From Bacillota bacterium (lineage in GTDB: Bacteria > Bacillota > Clostridia > Lachnospirales > Lachnospiraceae), in contig JAEWPN010000258.1 in assembly GCA_023399455.1 (NCBI GenBank), forward strand, positions 1 to 16,313: DNA of 16,313 nt, given 5' to 3'. Shown piece by piece: positions 5,957-15,934 of this stretch; the first letter of the stretch is position 1, and every line of letters begins with the position of its first letter. Both the position numbers and the translations under genes were made by a program. A model generated the notes under the pieces. The model was not told the origin of the DNA, searched no databases, and was given only the letters and a program-made list of their open reading frames with translations.

Positions 5957-7243
5957 ATGAGCTTACAAGTAGAAAAATTAGAAAAGAACATGGCAAAACT
6001 TACGGTAGAAGTTTCTGCTGAAGAATTGGAAAAGGCGATAGAGGGCGCTTACAAAAAGAATAGGAACAGCATCAGCATTCCTGGCTTTAGAAAGGGCAAA
6101 GTACCTCGTCCGATGGTGGAAAAGATGTACGGTAAGGAGATTTTCTACGAAGATGCTGCTAATGCATTGATTCCGGAGGCATATGAGAAGGCATTCGACG
6201 AGTGTGAGGAAGAAATCGTATCCTCTCCTAAGATCGAGGTAGTACAGATCGAAGCCGGAAAGCCTTTTATCTTCACGGCAGAGGTCGCTTTGAAGCCGGA
6301 AATAAAGCTTGGTAAATACAAAGGTGTAAAGATAGATAAGGTGGATGCAGAGGTTACCGAGGAAGAAGTAACTGCGGAAATCGATAAGGAAAGAGAAAGA
6401 AACGCAAGAAATATCAACGTAACCGACAGAACGGTAAAAGACGGCGACATGACAGTTATCGATTTCGAGGGCTTTGTAGATGATGTAGCTTTCGAAGGCG
6501 GCAAGGGAGAGAACTATCCTCTGACCATCGGATCGGGTGCATTTATCCCCGGCTTCGAGGAGCAGCTTGTCGGAGCAGAAATCGGCAAAGAGTTGGAAGT
6601 AAACGTTACCTTCCCCGAGGATTATCAGGCGGAAGAGCTGAAAGGGAAAGCTGCCGTATTCAAATGCACGGTAAAAGAAATTAAAGAAAAAGAGCTGCCT
6701 GAACTGGACGATGAATTCGCAGGAGAAGTATCCGAATTCGAAACCTTGGCAGAATACAAGGAAGATGTAAAGAAGAATCTTGCGGAGAAAAAGGAAAAGG
6801 ATGCCAAGAATGCCAAAGAAGAAGCGGTAATCGATGCGATTATCAACGATTCCGATATGGAGATTCCTGAGGCTATGATCGTTACACAGCAGAGACAGAC
6901 AGTGGACGATTTCGCGCAGAGAATCCAGACACAGGGTCTTTCCATGGAGCAGTACTTCCAGTTTACGGGCTCTAACTACGAGATGCTTTTAGAGCAGGTT
7001 AAGCCTCAGGCGGAGAAGAGAATCAAATCCAGACTGGTGCTTGAAGCCGTAGTGGCGAAGGAGAATATCGAAGTTTCTGAGGAAGAATACGTCAAGGAGA
7101 CGGAGAGAATGGCCGAGGTATATCAGATGGAAGCCGAAAAGGTAAGAGAGATGCTCGGTGAGAAGGAAAAAGCTCAGGTTATGAAGGATCTCGCTATTCA
7201 GAAGGCAGTAGATTTCGTCGTAGAAAATGCGAAGGAAAAATAA
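5957..7243 (+). CDS. tig: Trigger factor, ribosome-associated chaperone
   Basis: Trigger factor docks at the ribosomal exit tunnel and shelters nascent chains; it also has peptidyl-prolyl isomerase activity. The 428-residue protein has an N-terminal ribosome-binding domain (about 1-145) with the signature GFRKGKVP (43-50). An FKBP-type PPIase domain follows (about 160-245, with VIDFEGFVDD and GSGAFIPGFEEQLVG), and then a long helical C-terminal chaperone domain. Length is standard. TAGGAGGAAAT upstream of ATG 5957 is a strong ribosome binding site. It precedes clpP and clpX as in many Firmicutes and Proteobacteria. The 132-base gap to clpP contains a separate promoter, so the coupling is loose. 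Confidence 0.98.
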   Translation: MSLQVEKLEKNMAKLTVEVSAEELEKAIEGAYKKNRNSISIPGFRKGKVPRPMVEKMYGKEIFYEDAANALIPEAYEKAFDECEEEIVSSPKIEVVQIEAGKPFIFTAEVALKPEIKLGKYKGVKIDKVDAEVTEEEVTAEIDKERERNARNINVTDRTVKDGDMTVIDFEGFVDDVAFEGGKGENYPLTIGSGAFIPGFEEQLVGAEIGKELEVNVTFPEDYQAEELKGKAAVFKCTVKEIKEKELPELDDEFAGEVSEFETLAEYKEDVKKNLAEKKEKDAKNAKEEAVIDAIINDSDMEIPEAMIVTQQRQTVDDFAQRIQTQGLSMEQYFQFTGSNYEMLLEQVKPQAEKRIKSRLVLEAVVAKENIEVSEEEYVKETERMAEVYQMEAEKVREMLGEKEKAQVMKDLAIQKAVDFVVENAKEK

Positions 7244-7297
7244 AGGATAAAAACTTTATAAAACAATTAAAATTCTCTTAATTCAGTGCCTGTTTTA

Positions 7298-7326
7298 TTG
7301 CAAAAACAAATCGTGTGAATTATGAT
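7298..7326 (+). promoter_or_regulatory. Sigma-A promoter for clpP-clpX
   Basis: TTGCAA (7298-7303) and TATGAT (7321-7326) are separated by 17 bases, about 50 bases before the clpP start. I see no CtsR heptad repeat or CIRCE element overlapping it, so heat-shock control by those repressors is not supported by this region. Confidence 0.65.
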
Positions 7327-7375
7327 TAAAACATCTCTGACAGAGAAATAACGGATCAGGCTAGGAGGAATTAAA

Positions 7376-7975
7376 ATGAGTTTAGTGCCTTATGTCATTG
7401 AACAAACGAGCAGGGGCGAAAGATCCTACGATATTTATTCAAGACTTTTAAAAGACAGAATTATTTTTTTAGGTGAGGAAGTGAATGATACTTCCGCCAG
7501 TATAGTCGTTGCGCAGTTGTTATTTTTGGAATCTGAGGATCCTGAAAAAGACATACATTTGTATATTAACAGCCCGGGCGGCTCCATTACCGCAGGTATG
7601 GCGATTTACGATACGATGAATTATATTAAATGCGATGTGTCTACCGTTTGTGTGGGCATGGCAGCCAGCATGGGAGCATTTCTCCTTGCAGGCGGAGCGA
7701 AAGGCAAGAGGATGGCTCTTCCCAACGCTGAGATTATGATTCATCAGCCGTTAGGCGGTGCGCAGGGTCAGGCGACGGAGATTGAGATCACCGCAAAGCA
7801 TATCCTCGCAACGAAAGAGAAGATGGCGAAGCTTTTGGCGCAGAACACAGGCCAGGATTACGAGGTTGTTTTGGCTGATACCGAAAGAGATAACTGGAAG
7901 ACGGCAGAGGAAGCCAAGGTATACGGCTTGATCGATAAGATTATCGAGAACCATGCCAGTTTAGAAAATAATTAA
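7376..7975 (+). CDS. clpP: ClpP, ATP-dependent Clp protease proteolytic subunit
   Basis: This self-compartmentalised serine protease forms a 14-mer that degrades proteins fed in by ClpX or other Clp ATPases. The 199-residue sequence shows the full catalytic triad: Ser98 in [11 protein letters not shown], His123 in MIHQPLGG and Asp172 in ERDNW. It also has the oxyanion-hole region NSPGGS (65-70). The start [20 protein letters not shown] is typical, so the propeptide is very short. GCTAGGAGGAAT precedes ATG 7376. The gene is followed 26 bases later by clpX, and the two are almost certainly co-transcribed from the promoter at 7298. Confidence 0.98.
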   Translation: MSLVPYVIEQTSRGERSYDIYSRLLKDRIIFLGEEVNDTSASIVVAQLLFLESEDPEKDIHLYINSPGGSITAGMAIYDTMNYIKCDVSTVCVGMAASMGAFLLAGGAKGKRMALPNAEIMIHQPLGGAQGQATEIEITAKHILATKEKMAKLLAQNTGQDYEVVLADTERDNWKTAEEAKVYGLIDKIIENHASLENN

Positions 7976-8001
7976 TAAGCTATAAAAGCAGGGAGTTAAC
8001 A

Positions 8002-9255
8002 ATGGCAGGAAAGAATTCCGACGATATCAAATGTTCTTTCTGTAATAAGTCGCAGGATCAGGTCAAAAAGCTGATCGCAGGCCCCGCAGGCGTTTATATT
8101 TGCGATGAATGCGTGGAGATTTGCGCGGATATTATTGAAGAAGAATATGAAGAAGAACCGGTAGACGAAGAAATGGACATCAATTTGCTGAAGCCGGTAG
8201 AAATCAAAGAGTTTCTGGACGATTACGTTATCGGACAGGAAGAAGCAAAGAAGGTTCTTGCCGTCTCCGTATATAATCATTATAAAAGAGTAACAGCTCC
8301 CAGAGATAATGATGATGTGGAGCTTCAGAAGAGCAATATTATCATGATAGGGCCTACCGGCTCAGGCAAGACTTTTCTGGCGCAGACTTTAGCTAAGATT
8401 ATCAACGTGCCGTTTGCAATTGCAGATGCCACCACGCTCACCGAGGCGGGCTATGTGGGTGAAGATGTTGAGAATATACTTTTGAAGTTAATACAATCGG
8501 CTGACTATGATGTAGAACGCGCACAGTATGGTATTGTATATATTGATGAAATCGATAAGATTACGAAAAAAAGCGAGAACGTTTCTATTACGAGAGACGT
8601 ATCCGGGGAGGGTGTGCAGCAGGCGCTTCTTAAGATTGTAGAAGGTACCGTTGCCAGTGTGCCTCCTCAAGGGGGAAGAAAGCATCCTCATCAGGAGCTT
8701 ATTCAAGTAGATACCACCAATATTCTGTTCATTTGCGGCGGAGCATTTGACGGACTCGAGAAGATCGTGGAGTCCCGCCTGGACCGCAGTGCAATTGGCT
8801 TTAATGCGGAAATTACGGCTAAGGGCACGAAGGATATAGGAGCGCTGTTAAAGGAAGTGACTCCGCAGGATTTGGTGAAATTCGGACTGATCCCGGAATT
8901 CGTAGGGCGCGTTCCTATCAATGTATCCTTGCAGGGATTGGATAGAGAAGCTCTCGTTCGTATTTTAAAAGAGCCCAAGAGCGCTCTCATCAAGCAGTAC
9001 CAAAAGCTGTTTGGTTTTGACAGCGTAAAACTCACCTTTGAGCAGGATGCCATCGAAGCGATTGCAGATAAGGCATTCGAGAGAAAGACTGGGGCGAGGG
9101 GGCTGCGTTCCATTATGGAAAACGTTATGATGGATGTTATGTACCGGATACCCTCCGATGATACGATTGTAGAATGTGTCGTAACAAAGGGTGCCGTGGA
9201 CGGAACGAGCGAACCGCTAATTATTCACAGGGAAGCGATGCGTCCGGCTAAATAA
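8002..9255 (+). CDS. clpX: ClpX, AAA+ unfoldase of the Clp protease
   Basis: ClpX unfolds tagged substrates and threads them into ClpP. The 417-residue sequence carries the N-terminal C4 zinc-binding domain (Cys11, 14, 34, 37). It has Walker A GPTGSGKT (117-124), pore loop GYVGED (150-155), Walker B IVYIDEID (178-185) and the RKH loop (226-228). The ClpP-docking IGF tripeptide (265-267) and sensor-2 region [12 protein letters not shown] are also present. All key residues are present and the length is normal. CAGGGAG lies upstream of ATG 8002. A strong terminator follows, so the clpP-clpX transcript ends here. Confidence 0.98.
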   Translation: MAGKNSDDIKCSFCNKSQDQVKKLIAGPAGVYICDECVEICADIIEEEYEEEPVDEEMDINLLKPVEIKEFLDDYVIGQEEAKKVLAVSVYNHYKRVTAPRDNDDVELQKSNIIMIGPTGSGKTFLAQTLAKIINVPFAIADATTLTEAGYVGEDVENILLKLIQSADYDVERAQYGIVYIDEIDKITKKSENVSITRDVSGEGVQQALLKIVEGTVASVPPQGGRKHPHQELIQVDTTNILFICGGAFDGLEKIVESRLDRSAIGFNAEITAKGTKDIGALLKEVTPQDLVKFGLIPEFVGRVPINVSLQGLDREALVRILKEPKSALIKQYQKLFGFDSVKLTFEQDAIEAIADKAFERKTGARGLRSIMENVMMDVMYRIPSDDTIVECVVTKGAVDGTSEPLIIHREAMRPAK

Positions 9256-9274
9256 TATCTGATTATGCTATTTT

Positions 9275-9305
9275 AACGCCGCCTTGATAAGGCGGCGTTT
9301 TGTTT
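9275..9305 (+). terminator. Intrinsic terminator after clpX
   Basis: AACGCCGCCTT (9275-9285) pairs with AAGGCGGCGTT (9289-9299) around a 3-base loop, followed by TTTTGTTT. The 11-bp GC-rich stem with a U-tract is a strong Rho-independent terminator between clpX and lon. Confidence 0.94.
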
Positions 9306-9341
9306 AAAGTTTAAATAAACACCCAAATAAAAGATACGGGA

Positions 9342-11729
9342 ATGATGAAAAGAATGAATAAAGAACAGATAATGCAAAATGTTTTGAACATAGAAGAAAA
9401 GCTGCCGTCAGTGGCGCTTCGGGGGATGACCATTCTGCCCGGAGCGATCATTCATTTCGACCTTAGCCGGAAGAAATCGATACTGGCAGTGGAGGAAGCG
9501 ATGACGGAGGACCAGAGGATATTCCTCGTTACGCAGAAGGACATGCAGGCGGAAGACCCCGGCTTCGATCACGTATATCCGGTAGGAACGATAGCCCTCG
9601 TCAAGCAGATTATAAAAGTGCCTAATAATATCGTCAGAGTGATGGTGGAAGGTATATCCAGAGGAAGTCTTTTATCCTTTTCGGACAAGGAAGATTATCT
9701 GGAGGGCATAATAAAAGCATTAGAAGAGCCTGCAGAGCTTAGGGGAACGATACAGGAAGAGGCGATGATGCGCCAGATCAAGGATTTGTTCGAAGGATAC
9801 GCTCTTTTTTATCCTAAGACGGGCGTTTCTTTAGAGCGGCATATCAGTGATATTACCAATTTGGGGCAGCTTTTGGACCAGCTTACAATCAATATGCCGC
9901 TTAGCTTCGACAAAAAGCAGGCGGTACTGTCGGCGGTGGATTTAGAGGAGCGCTTCGATACGCTCTCTTCCATACTGACCAATGAAACTGAAATAGCCAA
10001 GGTCCGGACGGAGCTGACGGAGCGGATAAAAGGACGGGTGGAAAAGAACCAGAAGGAATACCTGTTACGGGAACAAATGCAGTTTATTAAAGAAGAGCTT
10101 GGAGAGGGCAATTCTTTTTCTGATGCGAGTCAGTTCGAGGAGGAATTAGAAAAGCTGAAGGCTGATAAAGAGGTAAAGGATAAGATTCGGAAAGAAATAT
10201 CGAGATTCAAAAGCCTTTCGCAGAACAGCTCGGAAAGCTCCGTTGAACGGGGATATATTGAAACGCTGCTGGACCTTCCATGGGAGAAGAAGTCCAAGGA
10301 TAACACGGACTTAACCAAGGCTGAGGAGATACTAAAGAGAGATCATTACGGCCTTGAGCAGGTAAAAGAAAGGATTCTGGAATCCCTTGCGGTGCGCTGC
10401 CTTACGAAGCAGGGACAGACACCTATCATCTGTCTGGTAGGACCTCCGGGTACCGGTAAGACCTCCATCGCGAAAAGTGTGGCGGAGGCCATGAATAAAA
10501 AGTACGTACGCATTTCGCTTGGCGGTGTCAGAGACGAGGCGGAAATCAGAGGACACAGAAGAACCTATGTGGGAGCAATGCCGGGCCGTATCATCGCGGG
10601 GCTGCGGCAGGCCGGAGTGAAGAATCCTCTGATGCTTTTAGATGAAATCGATAAGGTGAGCAGCGATTATAAGGGCGATACGTCTTCTGCGCTGTTAGAG
10701 GTGCTGGATGCGGAGCAGAATAATAAGTTCCGCGATCATTATGTAGAGATTCCTGTGGATTTATCGGAGGTACTGTTCATTGCCACGGCTAATTCCATGG
10801 CGCAGATTCCCAGACCTCTTTTGGACCGTATGGAAGTCATCGAGGTGACCAGTTATACTGCCAACGAGAAATTCCATATTGCCAAGGAGCATCTGACAGC
10901 AAAACAGCTTGAGAAGAACGGTCTGAAAAAGGACCAGCTAATGATAAGTGACAGTGCCTTAAAACGCATTATCGAAGGCTATACGAGAGAAGCGGGTGTC
11001 CGCGATCTGGAACGCAAGATAGGCAGTATATGCCAAAAAGCGGCCAGAGAGATTCTTCAGAAGAATAAGACCGGTATTAAGGTGACGGTGTCCAAGCTGG
11101 AGAAATATCTCGGGAAGGAAAAATATACACCGGATAAGGCAAATGATAAGGATGAGATAGGAATTGTGCGCGGTCTTGCATGGACTAGCGTAGGAGGGGA
11201 AACCTTACAGATAGAAGTCAATATGATGCCGGGGAAGGGAGAGGTGGACTTAACCGGTCAAATGGGCGATGTAATGAAGGAATCAGCCATTACCGGTATG
11301 AGTTACGTACGCTCTATCAGCAAGGAATATAAGATACCGCAGGATGTATTTAAAAAGAACGATTTTCATATCCATATTCCCGAGGGAGCTGTTCCTAAGG
11401 ACGGACCAAGTGCGGGTATCACGATGGCCACCGCTATTCTCTCGGCGATTACCAATGTACCGGTAAAGGCACAGGTGGCTATGACCGGTGAAATTACCTT
11501 AAGGGGGCGCGTACTTCCCATCGGAGGCCTTAAGGAGAAGATTCTGGCTGCAAAGACGGCGGGCATCAAGACGGTGCTTGTGCCGAAGAAGAACGAAAAG
11601 GATGTGGAAGAAATCGCATCAGAAATCAAGTCGGGACTTTCCATACATTTTGTGGAGAATATGGGAGAGGTTCTTTCATACGCTCTGGTAAATTCTGATA
11701 GCGATACAGAGAAAGGAAAGAAGGAATGA
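9342..11729 (+). CDS. lon: Lon, ATP-dependent serine protease
   Basis: Lon is a homo-oligomeric AAA+ protease that degrades misfolded and regulatory proteins. The 795-residue sequence has the N-terminal LON domain (about 20-225, starting [15 protein letters not shown]) and a coiled-coil linker. The AAA+ core has Walker A GPPGTGKT (367-374) and Walker B LLDEID (432-437). The protease domain has Ser690 in PKDGPSAG and Lys733 in [10 protein letters not shown], and the 43-residue spacing is the same as in E. coli Lon. The start is uncertain: ATGs at 9342, 9345, 9354 and 9372 are all in frame and none has a good ribosome binding site (GATACGGGA directly abuts 9342). Only 36 bases separate it from the clpX terminator, and I see no strong promoter there. 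It overlaps engB by 4 bases. Confidence 0.97.
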   Translation: MMKRMNKEQIMQNVLNIEEKLPSVALRGMTILPGAIIHFDLSRKKSILAVEEAMTEDQRIFLVTQKDMQAEDPGFDHVYPVGTIALVKQIIKVPNNIVRVMVEGISRGSLLSFSDKEDYLEGIIKALEEPAELRGTIQEEAMMRQIKDLFEGYALFYPKTGVSLERHISDITNLGQLLDQLTINMPLSFDKKQAVLSAVDLEERFDTLSSILTNETEIAKVRTELTERIKGRVEKNQKEYLLREQMQFIKEELGEGNSFSDASQFEEELEKLKADKEVKDKIRKEISRFKSLSQNSSESSVERGYIETLLDLPWEKKSKDNTDLTKAEEILKRDHYGLEQVKERILESLAVRCLTKQGQTPIICLVGPPGTGKTSIAKSVAEAMNKKYVRISLGGVRDEAEIRGHRRTYVGAMPGRIIAGLRQAGVKNPLMLLDEIDKVSSDYKGDTSSALLEVLDAEQNNKFRDHYVEIPVDLSEVLFIATANSMAQIPRPLLDRMEVIEVTSYTANEKFHIAKEHLTAKQLEKNGLKKDQLMISDSALKRIIEGYTREAGVRDLERKIGSICQKAAREILQKNKTGIKVTVSKLEKYLGKEKYTPDKANDKDEIGIVRGLAWTSVGGETLQIEVNMMPGKGEVDLTGQMGDVMKESAITGMSYVRSISKEYKIPQDVFKKNDFHIHIPEGAVPKDGPSAGITMATAILSAITNVPVKAQVAMTGEITLRGRVLPIGGLKEKILAAKTAGIKTVLVPKKNEKDVEEIASEIKSGLSIHFVENMGEVLSYALVNSDSDTEKGKKE

Positions 11730-12325
11730 TAATAAAAAACGTCGGTTTGGAAACCGTCTGCGGCATTACCAGTAAGCTGCCGGACAATCCTCACATGGAG
11801 GTGGCTTTTGCCGGTAAGAGCAACGTAGGGAAATCTTCATTGATCAACGGCCTTATGAACAGAAAGTCGTTAGCGAGAACGAGCGCACAGCCGGGAAAGA
11901 CTCAGACTATTAATTTTTATAATATTAACGATGAGTTATACTTCGTGGATTTACCCGGTTATGGTTATGCCAAAGCGAACGAAGAGGTGAAGGCGCAGTG
12001 GGGAAAGATGATAGAGAATTACCTGAAAAAGAGCAGAATGCTGCGGGCAGTCTTTCTCTTGATCGATATTCGGCATGAACCGTCGCAAAACGACAGGATA
12101 ATGTATGACTGGATATTAAATCAGGGATACAAACCGATTATTATCGCGACAAAATTAGATAAAATAAATAGAAGTCAGATACAAAAACATGTTAAAATGA
12201 TAAAGGAAGGGCTTCAGTCTGATAAGGATACCATAGTCATACCTTATTCTGCGCTGACGAAGCAGGGAAGAGAAGAGATTTATGAATTGTTGGACGGCTT
12301 TCTGAATGCAGAGCATTCGGAATGA
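11726..12325 (+). CDS. engB: EngB/YsxC, ribosome biogenesis GTPase
   Basis: This essential Era/Obg-type GTPase assists late 50S ribosomal subunit assembly. The 199-residue protein shows G1 GKSNVGKSS (30-38), the switch I region around [10 protein letters not shown] (56-65), G3 DLPGYGYA (75-82), G4 TKLD (142-145) and G5 SAL (175-177). Length is typical. Its ATG overlaps the lon stop as ATGA (11726-11729), with AAAGGAAAG about 8 bases upstream, so it is translationally coupled to lon. The lon-ysxC order is conserved in Bacillus and clostridia. Confidence 0.97.
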   Translation: MIIKNVGLETVCGITSKLPDNPHMEVAFAGKSNVGKSSLINGLMNRKSLARTSAQPGKTQTINFYNINDELYFVDLPGYGYAKANEEVKAQWGKMIENYLKKSRMLRAVFLLIDIRHEPSQNDRIMYDWILNQGYKPIIIATKLDKINRSQIQKHVKMIKEGLQSDKDTIVIPYSALTKQGREEIYELLDGFLNAEHSE

Positions 12326-12376
12326 AGCGAAGCAAAAAGGCATAGGTAAAAGCCCATCGGCAAGAGAGGTGTTCAT

Positions 12377-13600
12377 ATGAAACCGTCAACGAAGACATAT
12401 TTAAAGGTACTTATGAATCTGGGAATAGCAGTGATAACTGCACTGTTACTCATAGTGCTGGTACCAAAAGTGCTCGTATTTTTCATGCCGTTTGTAGTCG
12501 GGTGGATCATCGCCATGATTGCAAACCCAATCGTCCGCTTTTTCGAGGAAAAGCTTAAAATAAAGAGGAAGGCTGGGACGGCGTTCGTCATTATATCAGT
12601 TATAGCCCTTGTCATTTTAGCAGGTTATATTATAGGAGCCAAAATCACCGAGGAAACCATCGGTTTGGTAAATGCGCTGCCCGAAATATGGGAGGATATT
12701 GAGAACGACTTTAAAGCGAACAGCAAGAATCTGGATATTTTTTACAGCAGGCTTCCCGAGGAAATCCGTACTGCAATAGAAAATATCAGCGAGGAGATGG
12801 ATGGTTATGTAGGTAATTTGGTGAGCCAGGCGGGAACGCCCACTATAGAAGCCCTCGGAAATTTTGCAAGGCATTTGCCTACGGCGATTATCGGTGTGAT
12901 CATGTGCCTTTTATCCGCGTACTTTTTCGTGGCGGAAAGGGAATTCCTTTCAGCACAAATGAGAAAACATATGCCCGAGGCCGTGAGATACCGCTATTAT
13001 ATGATGTCACGCAGCTTCAAGCGTGCAGTGGGAGGATATTTCAAGGCGCAGTTCAAAATCGAGATATGGATGTACATGCTTTTAGTCATCGGGTTTTGGA
13101 TATTGAAGGTGGATTATGTGCTGCTGATCGCACTTGGTATTGCACTGCTGGACTTTTTTCCGATCTTCGGAACGGGAACAGTGCTCATACCATGGGCTGT
13201 TATCAAGATGCTGGGTGCGGACTATAAAATGGCCGTAGGGCTTCTCATCATCTGGTGCGTCGGACAGCTCGCAAGACAGATCATACAGCCTAAGATTGTA
13301 GGAGATTCTATTGGGATCGCGCCCCTTCCCACCTTGTTTTTGCTGTTCATAGGATATAAGGTAGGCGGCGTGCTGGGAATGATCATTGCGGTGCCTGTAG
13401 GTATTATTTTAATTAATATGTATGAGGAGGGCGTGTTCGACACAACGTTTAACAGTCTGAAGATACTGATGGCGAGCATTAATAATTTCCGGAGGCTGGA
13501 AGATGGGGATATGTCTTCGGTGAAGAAATATGAGGAAAGCCAGAGGGATAAGCTGAAGAAGCATGAAGAAACGGGCGGGGGAGAAAGTGATAAAAAATGA
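12377..13600 (+). CDS. ytvI: AI-2E transporter family membrane protein, YtvI-like
   Basis: The 407-residue polytopic membrane protein belongs to the AI-2E transporter/PerM family. Hydrophobic segments lie near residues 12-30, 32-50, 67-90, 168-186, 229-247, 248-275, 285-300 and 318-347, with a long soluble loop at 90-165 between the third and fourth. The motifs LLDFFPIFGTGTV (258-270) and IQPKIVGDSIG (303-313) followed by PLPTLFLLFIGYKVGGVLG are typical of YtvI, which in Bacillus is a sporulation integral membrane protein. The transported substrate is unknown. The charged hydrophilic C-terminus (375-407) is probably cytosolic. AGAGGTG precedes ATG 12377. The gene is 51 bases after engB with no terminator between them, and overlaps the next gene as ATGA. 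The YtvI assignment within the family is less certain than the family itself. Confidence 0.85.
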   Translation: MKPSTKTYLKVLMNLGIAVITALLLIVLVPKVLVFFMPFVVGWIIAMIANPIVRFFEEKLKIKRKAGTAFVIISVIALVILAGYIIGAKITEETIGLVNALPEIWEDIENDFKANSKNLDIFYSRLPEEIRTAIENISEEMDGYVGNLVSQAGTPTIEALGNFARHLPTAIIGVIMCLLSAYFFVAEREFLSAQMRKHMPEAVRYRYYMMSRSFKRAVGGYFKAQFKIEIWMYMLLVIGFWILKVDYVLLIALGIALLDFFPIFGTGTVLIPWAVIKMLGADYKMAVGLLIIWCVGQLARQIIQPKIVGDSIGIAPLPTLFLLFIGYKVGGVLGMIIAVPVGIILINMYEEGVFDTTFNSLKILMASINNFRRLEDGDMSSVKKYEESQRDKLKKHEETGGGESDKK

Positions 13601-14580
13601 ATGTGACGGTGTATAATTGCAGGGAATTCGATGAGGAAGAACTGTTTTTCCGATACGCGAAGAAATTAGGAATTGGGCTCACCTTGTGTCCGGATGCGCC
13701 GGATTTGGAGAATATTTCTCTGGCTAACGGAAGCGAATGCGTGAATATCATTACTTCCAAGATGACGGAGGAGCTTCTTGAGGGATTGAAGGAAAATGGA
13801 GTCTCTTATCTGACGACGAGAACCATAGGCTATGATCATATCGATATGGAAGCAGCAAAACGCCTTGGGATCAAAGTAGCCAACGCGCCCTATGGGCCTC
13901 ATGGGGTGGCAGATTATACTGTTATGCTCATTCTTATGTCCATCCGCAAGATGAAGCGTATCCTGCAAAGGGGCAGCATACAGGACTTTTCTCTGGAAGG
14001 GATACAGGGAAGGGAACTGAAGGATTTGACCGTAGGAATTATTGGAACAGGAAGAATCGGCACGACGGTCATTCGCAGTTTGTCCGGCTTCGGCTGCAAA
14101 ATGCTGGCCTATGATCTACATGAAAATGAGGAAGTGAAAAAAGATGTCGCTTACGTATCCCTGGAGGAGTTATGGGAGCAGGCGGACATCATCACTCTGC
14201 ACGCTCCGCTGACAGAGGAAAACTATCATATGATAGGAAAAAGTACCATTAAGAAGATGAAAGACGGCGTAGTAATCATAAACACGGCCAGAGGAGGACT
14301 CATTGATACGGAGGCACTGATTTCCGGTATCGAGTCCGGCAAGATCGGCGCTGCCGGACTGGATGTTGTGGAGAACGAATTCGGCCTTTATTATTATGAC
14401 AGAAAATCAGACGCCTTGGATAACAGGGAGCTTTCCGTGCTTCGGGGCTTTCCTAATGTTACGGTGACGCACCACATGGCTTTCTATACGGACGAATGCG
14501 TAGAAACGGTGGTCAGAGATTCCCTTATGGGCTGCAAGCTGTTCGTGGAAGGGAAAGAAAATCCGTGGGAGGTCGCATAA
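13597..14580 (+). CDS. D-2-hydroxyacid dehydrogenase, D-lactate dehydrogenase/VanH-like
   Basis: This NAD-dependent enzyme probably reduces a 2-keto acid (pyruvate or similar) to the D-hydroxy acid. The 327-residue sequence has the Rossmann motif GTGRIG (150-155) and Asp173 of AYDLH, placed to bind the NAD ribose. The catalytic triad is Arg232 (NTARGGLIDT), Glu261 (VVENEFG) and His293 (THHMAFYT), with spacings equal to those of Lactobacillus D-lactate dehydrogenase. The TTRTIGYDHIDMEAAK segment and the FYTDECVETVV ending resemble fermentative D-LDH and VanH. No D-Ala-D-Lac ligase gene is nearby, so a VanH role in glycopeptide resistance is not supported here. The start overlaps the ytvI stop (ATGA at 13597), and the TAA stop directly abuts the truA start. 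Confidence 0.9.
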   Translation: MNVTVYNCREFDEEELFFRYAKKLGIGLTLCPDAPDLENISLANGSECVNIITSKMTEELLEGLKENGVSYLTTRTIGYDHIDMEAAKRLGIKVANAPYGPHGVADYTVMLILMSIRKMKRILQRGSIQDFSLEGIQGRELKDLTVGIIGTGRIGTTVIRSLSGFGCKMLAYDLHENEEVKKDVAYVSLEELWEQADIITLHAPLTEENYHMIGKSTIKKMKDGVVIINTARGGLIDTEALISGIESGKIGAAGLDVVENEFGLYYYDRKSDALDNRELSVLRGFPNVTVTHHMAFYTDECVETVVRDSLMGCKLFVEGKENPWEVA

Positions 14581-15321
14581 TTGCGTAATATAAAAGTAAT
14601 ACTGCAATATGAAGGAAAGAGATACCAAGGCTGGCAAAGGCAGGAGGGCGGCGGCAATACCATTCAGGGCAGGCTTGAAGTCCTGCTTACCAAGATGTGC
14701 GGCAGGCCGGTAGAAGTGATCGGCTCGGGAAGGACCGACGCCGGAGTTCATGCACTGGGACAAACAGCCAATTTCCATATCGATACGGATATGACGCCGG
14801 AAGAAATCATGTGTTACATGAACGAGTATCTTCCTGAGGACATAGCGGTCATTCAGGCGCAGGAGGTTTCCCCTCGTTTTCACAGCAGACTGAATGCCAC
14901 AGGCAAGACCTATTGTTATCGAGTGTTAAACAGCAGTGTGCCGCATATATTCGACAGAAGATATGTATATGAGGTACCGGAATCCCTGGATATGGAGGCC
15001 ATGTGTCTGGCTGCGGAGATTCTGTGCGGAACACACGATTACAAAGCCTTTACATCAACGAAAAAGGGCAAGAAATCTACGGTACGTACCGTAGAAGCCA
15101 TAACGATCACTAGAGTAGGAGAGGAGATCCGGTTTACCTTTAAAGGAAATGGTTTTTTGTATCATATGGTACGGATTATGATGGGAACCTTGCTTGAGGT
15201 AGGGATGCACAAAAGAGAAGCGGCACAGATCGAAAAGCTTTTTACGTCTGGAAGGCGGGAAGAAGCCGGTATGTTAGTGCCTGCCAAGGGACTTACACTG
15301 GTGGAGGTTCATTATTCGTGA
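14581..15321 (+). CDS. truA: TruA, tRNA pseudouridine(38-40) synthase
   Basis: TruA converts uridines 38-40 of the tRNA anticodon stem-loop to pseudouridine. The 246-residue protein starts RNIKVILQYEGKRYQGWQRQ. It contains GSGRTDAGVHALGQ with catalytic Asp53, the RLNATGKTYCYRV segment and the C-terminal GNGFLYHMVRIMMGTLLEVG motif. Length is standard. The start is a TTG at 14581 directly after the TAA of the dehydrogenase gene; GGGAGG (14567-14572), 8 bases upstream, supports it. It ends as GTGA overlapping vanZ. Confidence 0.96.
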   Translation: MRNIKVILQYEGKRYQGWQRQEGGGNTIQGRLEVLLTKMCGRPVEVIGSGRTDAGVHALGQTANFHIDTDMTPEEIMCYMNEYLPEDIAVIQAQEVSPRFHSRLNATGKTYCYRVLNSSVPHIFDRRYVYEVPESLDMEAMCLAAEILCGTHDYKAFTSTKKGKKSTVRTVEAITITRVGEEIRFTFKGNGFLYHMVRIMMGTLLEVGMHKREAAQIEKLFTSGRREEAGMLVPAKGLTLVEVHYS

Positions 15322-15821
15322 GTAAATCCAAAGTTTGGAATCTCAGAAGCTGGGATTCCAAACATATTAAAATATTATTTTTTGTTTATATTGCAATCGT
15401 CATAAAAGTCATCATATTCAAATATCCGTGGGCAGATTTGATGTCGATTGCAGGAACATGGCGCAAGGGAATCGTTCTGGAAGGCTTGGACACTGCCAAC
15501 TTTACCTTATTCAAAACCATAAGAATGTATATTGATTATTCATATATGCTAAATAGTTTTGAGAATTTGGTAGGAAATGTGGCCGTATTCATTCCCTTCG
15601 GATTTCTTCTTCCATATGTGAAGGAAAGCTGCACACATTTCCTGACGCTTCTTTTAAATGCGTTCATTTTTGTGCTCGGGATCGAGGTTTTTCAATTGTT
15701 CAGCGCTTTCGGCGCTTTCGATGTGGATGATATTCTGCTGAATTGCTTCGGGACCGCGCTTGGCTGGATCGCTTTCGTGAAGTGGGAGGCTATCCTGGGT
15801 AAATGGAAGGAAAATGTGTGA
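15318..15821 (+). CDS. VanZ-family membrane protein
   Basis: The 167-residue protein has four predicted membrane helices near residues 17-34, 83-100, 106-129 and 136-155. It carries the VanZ-family pattern NLVGNVAVFIPFGFLLPY, a membrane Glu-x-x-Gln (GIEVFQLF) and FDVDDILLNCFGTALGW. VanZ family members include teicoplanin-resistance proteins and many proteins of unknown role in Firmicutes, so family membership does not by itself mean resistance. The start is a GTG at 15318 overlapping the truA stop (GTGA), with GTGGAGG (15301-15307) upstream. It is probably the last gene of the ytvI-dehydrogenase-truA unit. Confidence 0.9.
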   Translation: MSKSKVWNLRSWDSKHIKILFFVYIAIVIKVIIFKYPWADLMSIAGTWRKGIVLEGLDTANFTLFKTIRMYIDYSYMLNSFENLVGNVAVFIPFGFLLPYVKESCTHFLTLLLNAFIFVLGIEVFQLFSAFGAFDVDDILLNCFGTALGWIAFVKWEAILGKWKENV

Positions 15822-15849
15822 ACTCATAAAACTGCATATTGCTTTGACA

Positions 15850-15899
15850 GAGAAAGTTGTGAAAATTTTGTGAACAATTGAAATTTTTGCAACTTTTTC
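15850..15899 (+). terminator. Long AU-rich hairpin after the VanZ gene, possible terminator
   Basis: Bases 15850-15868 can pair with 15881-15899, forming about 19 pairs including three G-U wobbles, around a 12-base loop (TGTGAACAATTG). The right arm ends in CTTTTTCTTG, so a short U-rich run follows most of the stem. It is less GC-rich than the other terminators in the window. It may terminate the VanZ operon, or be a structure in the leader of the sigma factor gene. Confidence 0.5.
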
Positions 15900-15934
15900 T
15901 TGTTGAAAAGCGTCTAATTTATTAGAGATATTTA

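Noticed and set aside
7244..7375. CtsR or CIRCE heat-shock operator upstream of clpP
   Set aside because: Neither the CtsR heptad direct repeat nor the CIRCE inverted repeat is present in the 132-base gap.
13597..15821. A vancomycin-resistance gene cluster
   Set aside because: Only family-level similarity to VanH and VanZ is present. The ligase, dipeptidase and two-component genes are missing, and truA is a housekeeping gene.
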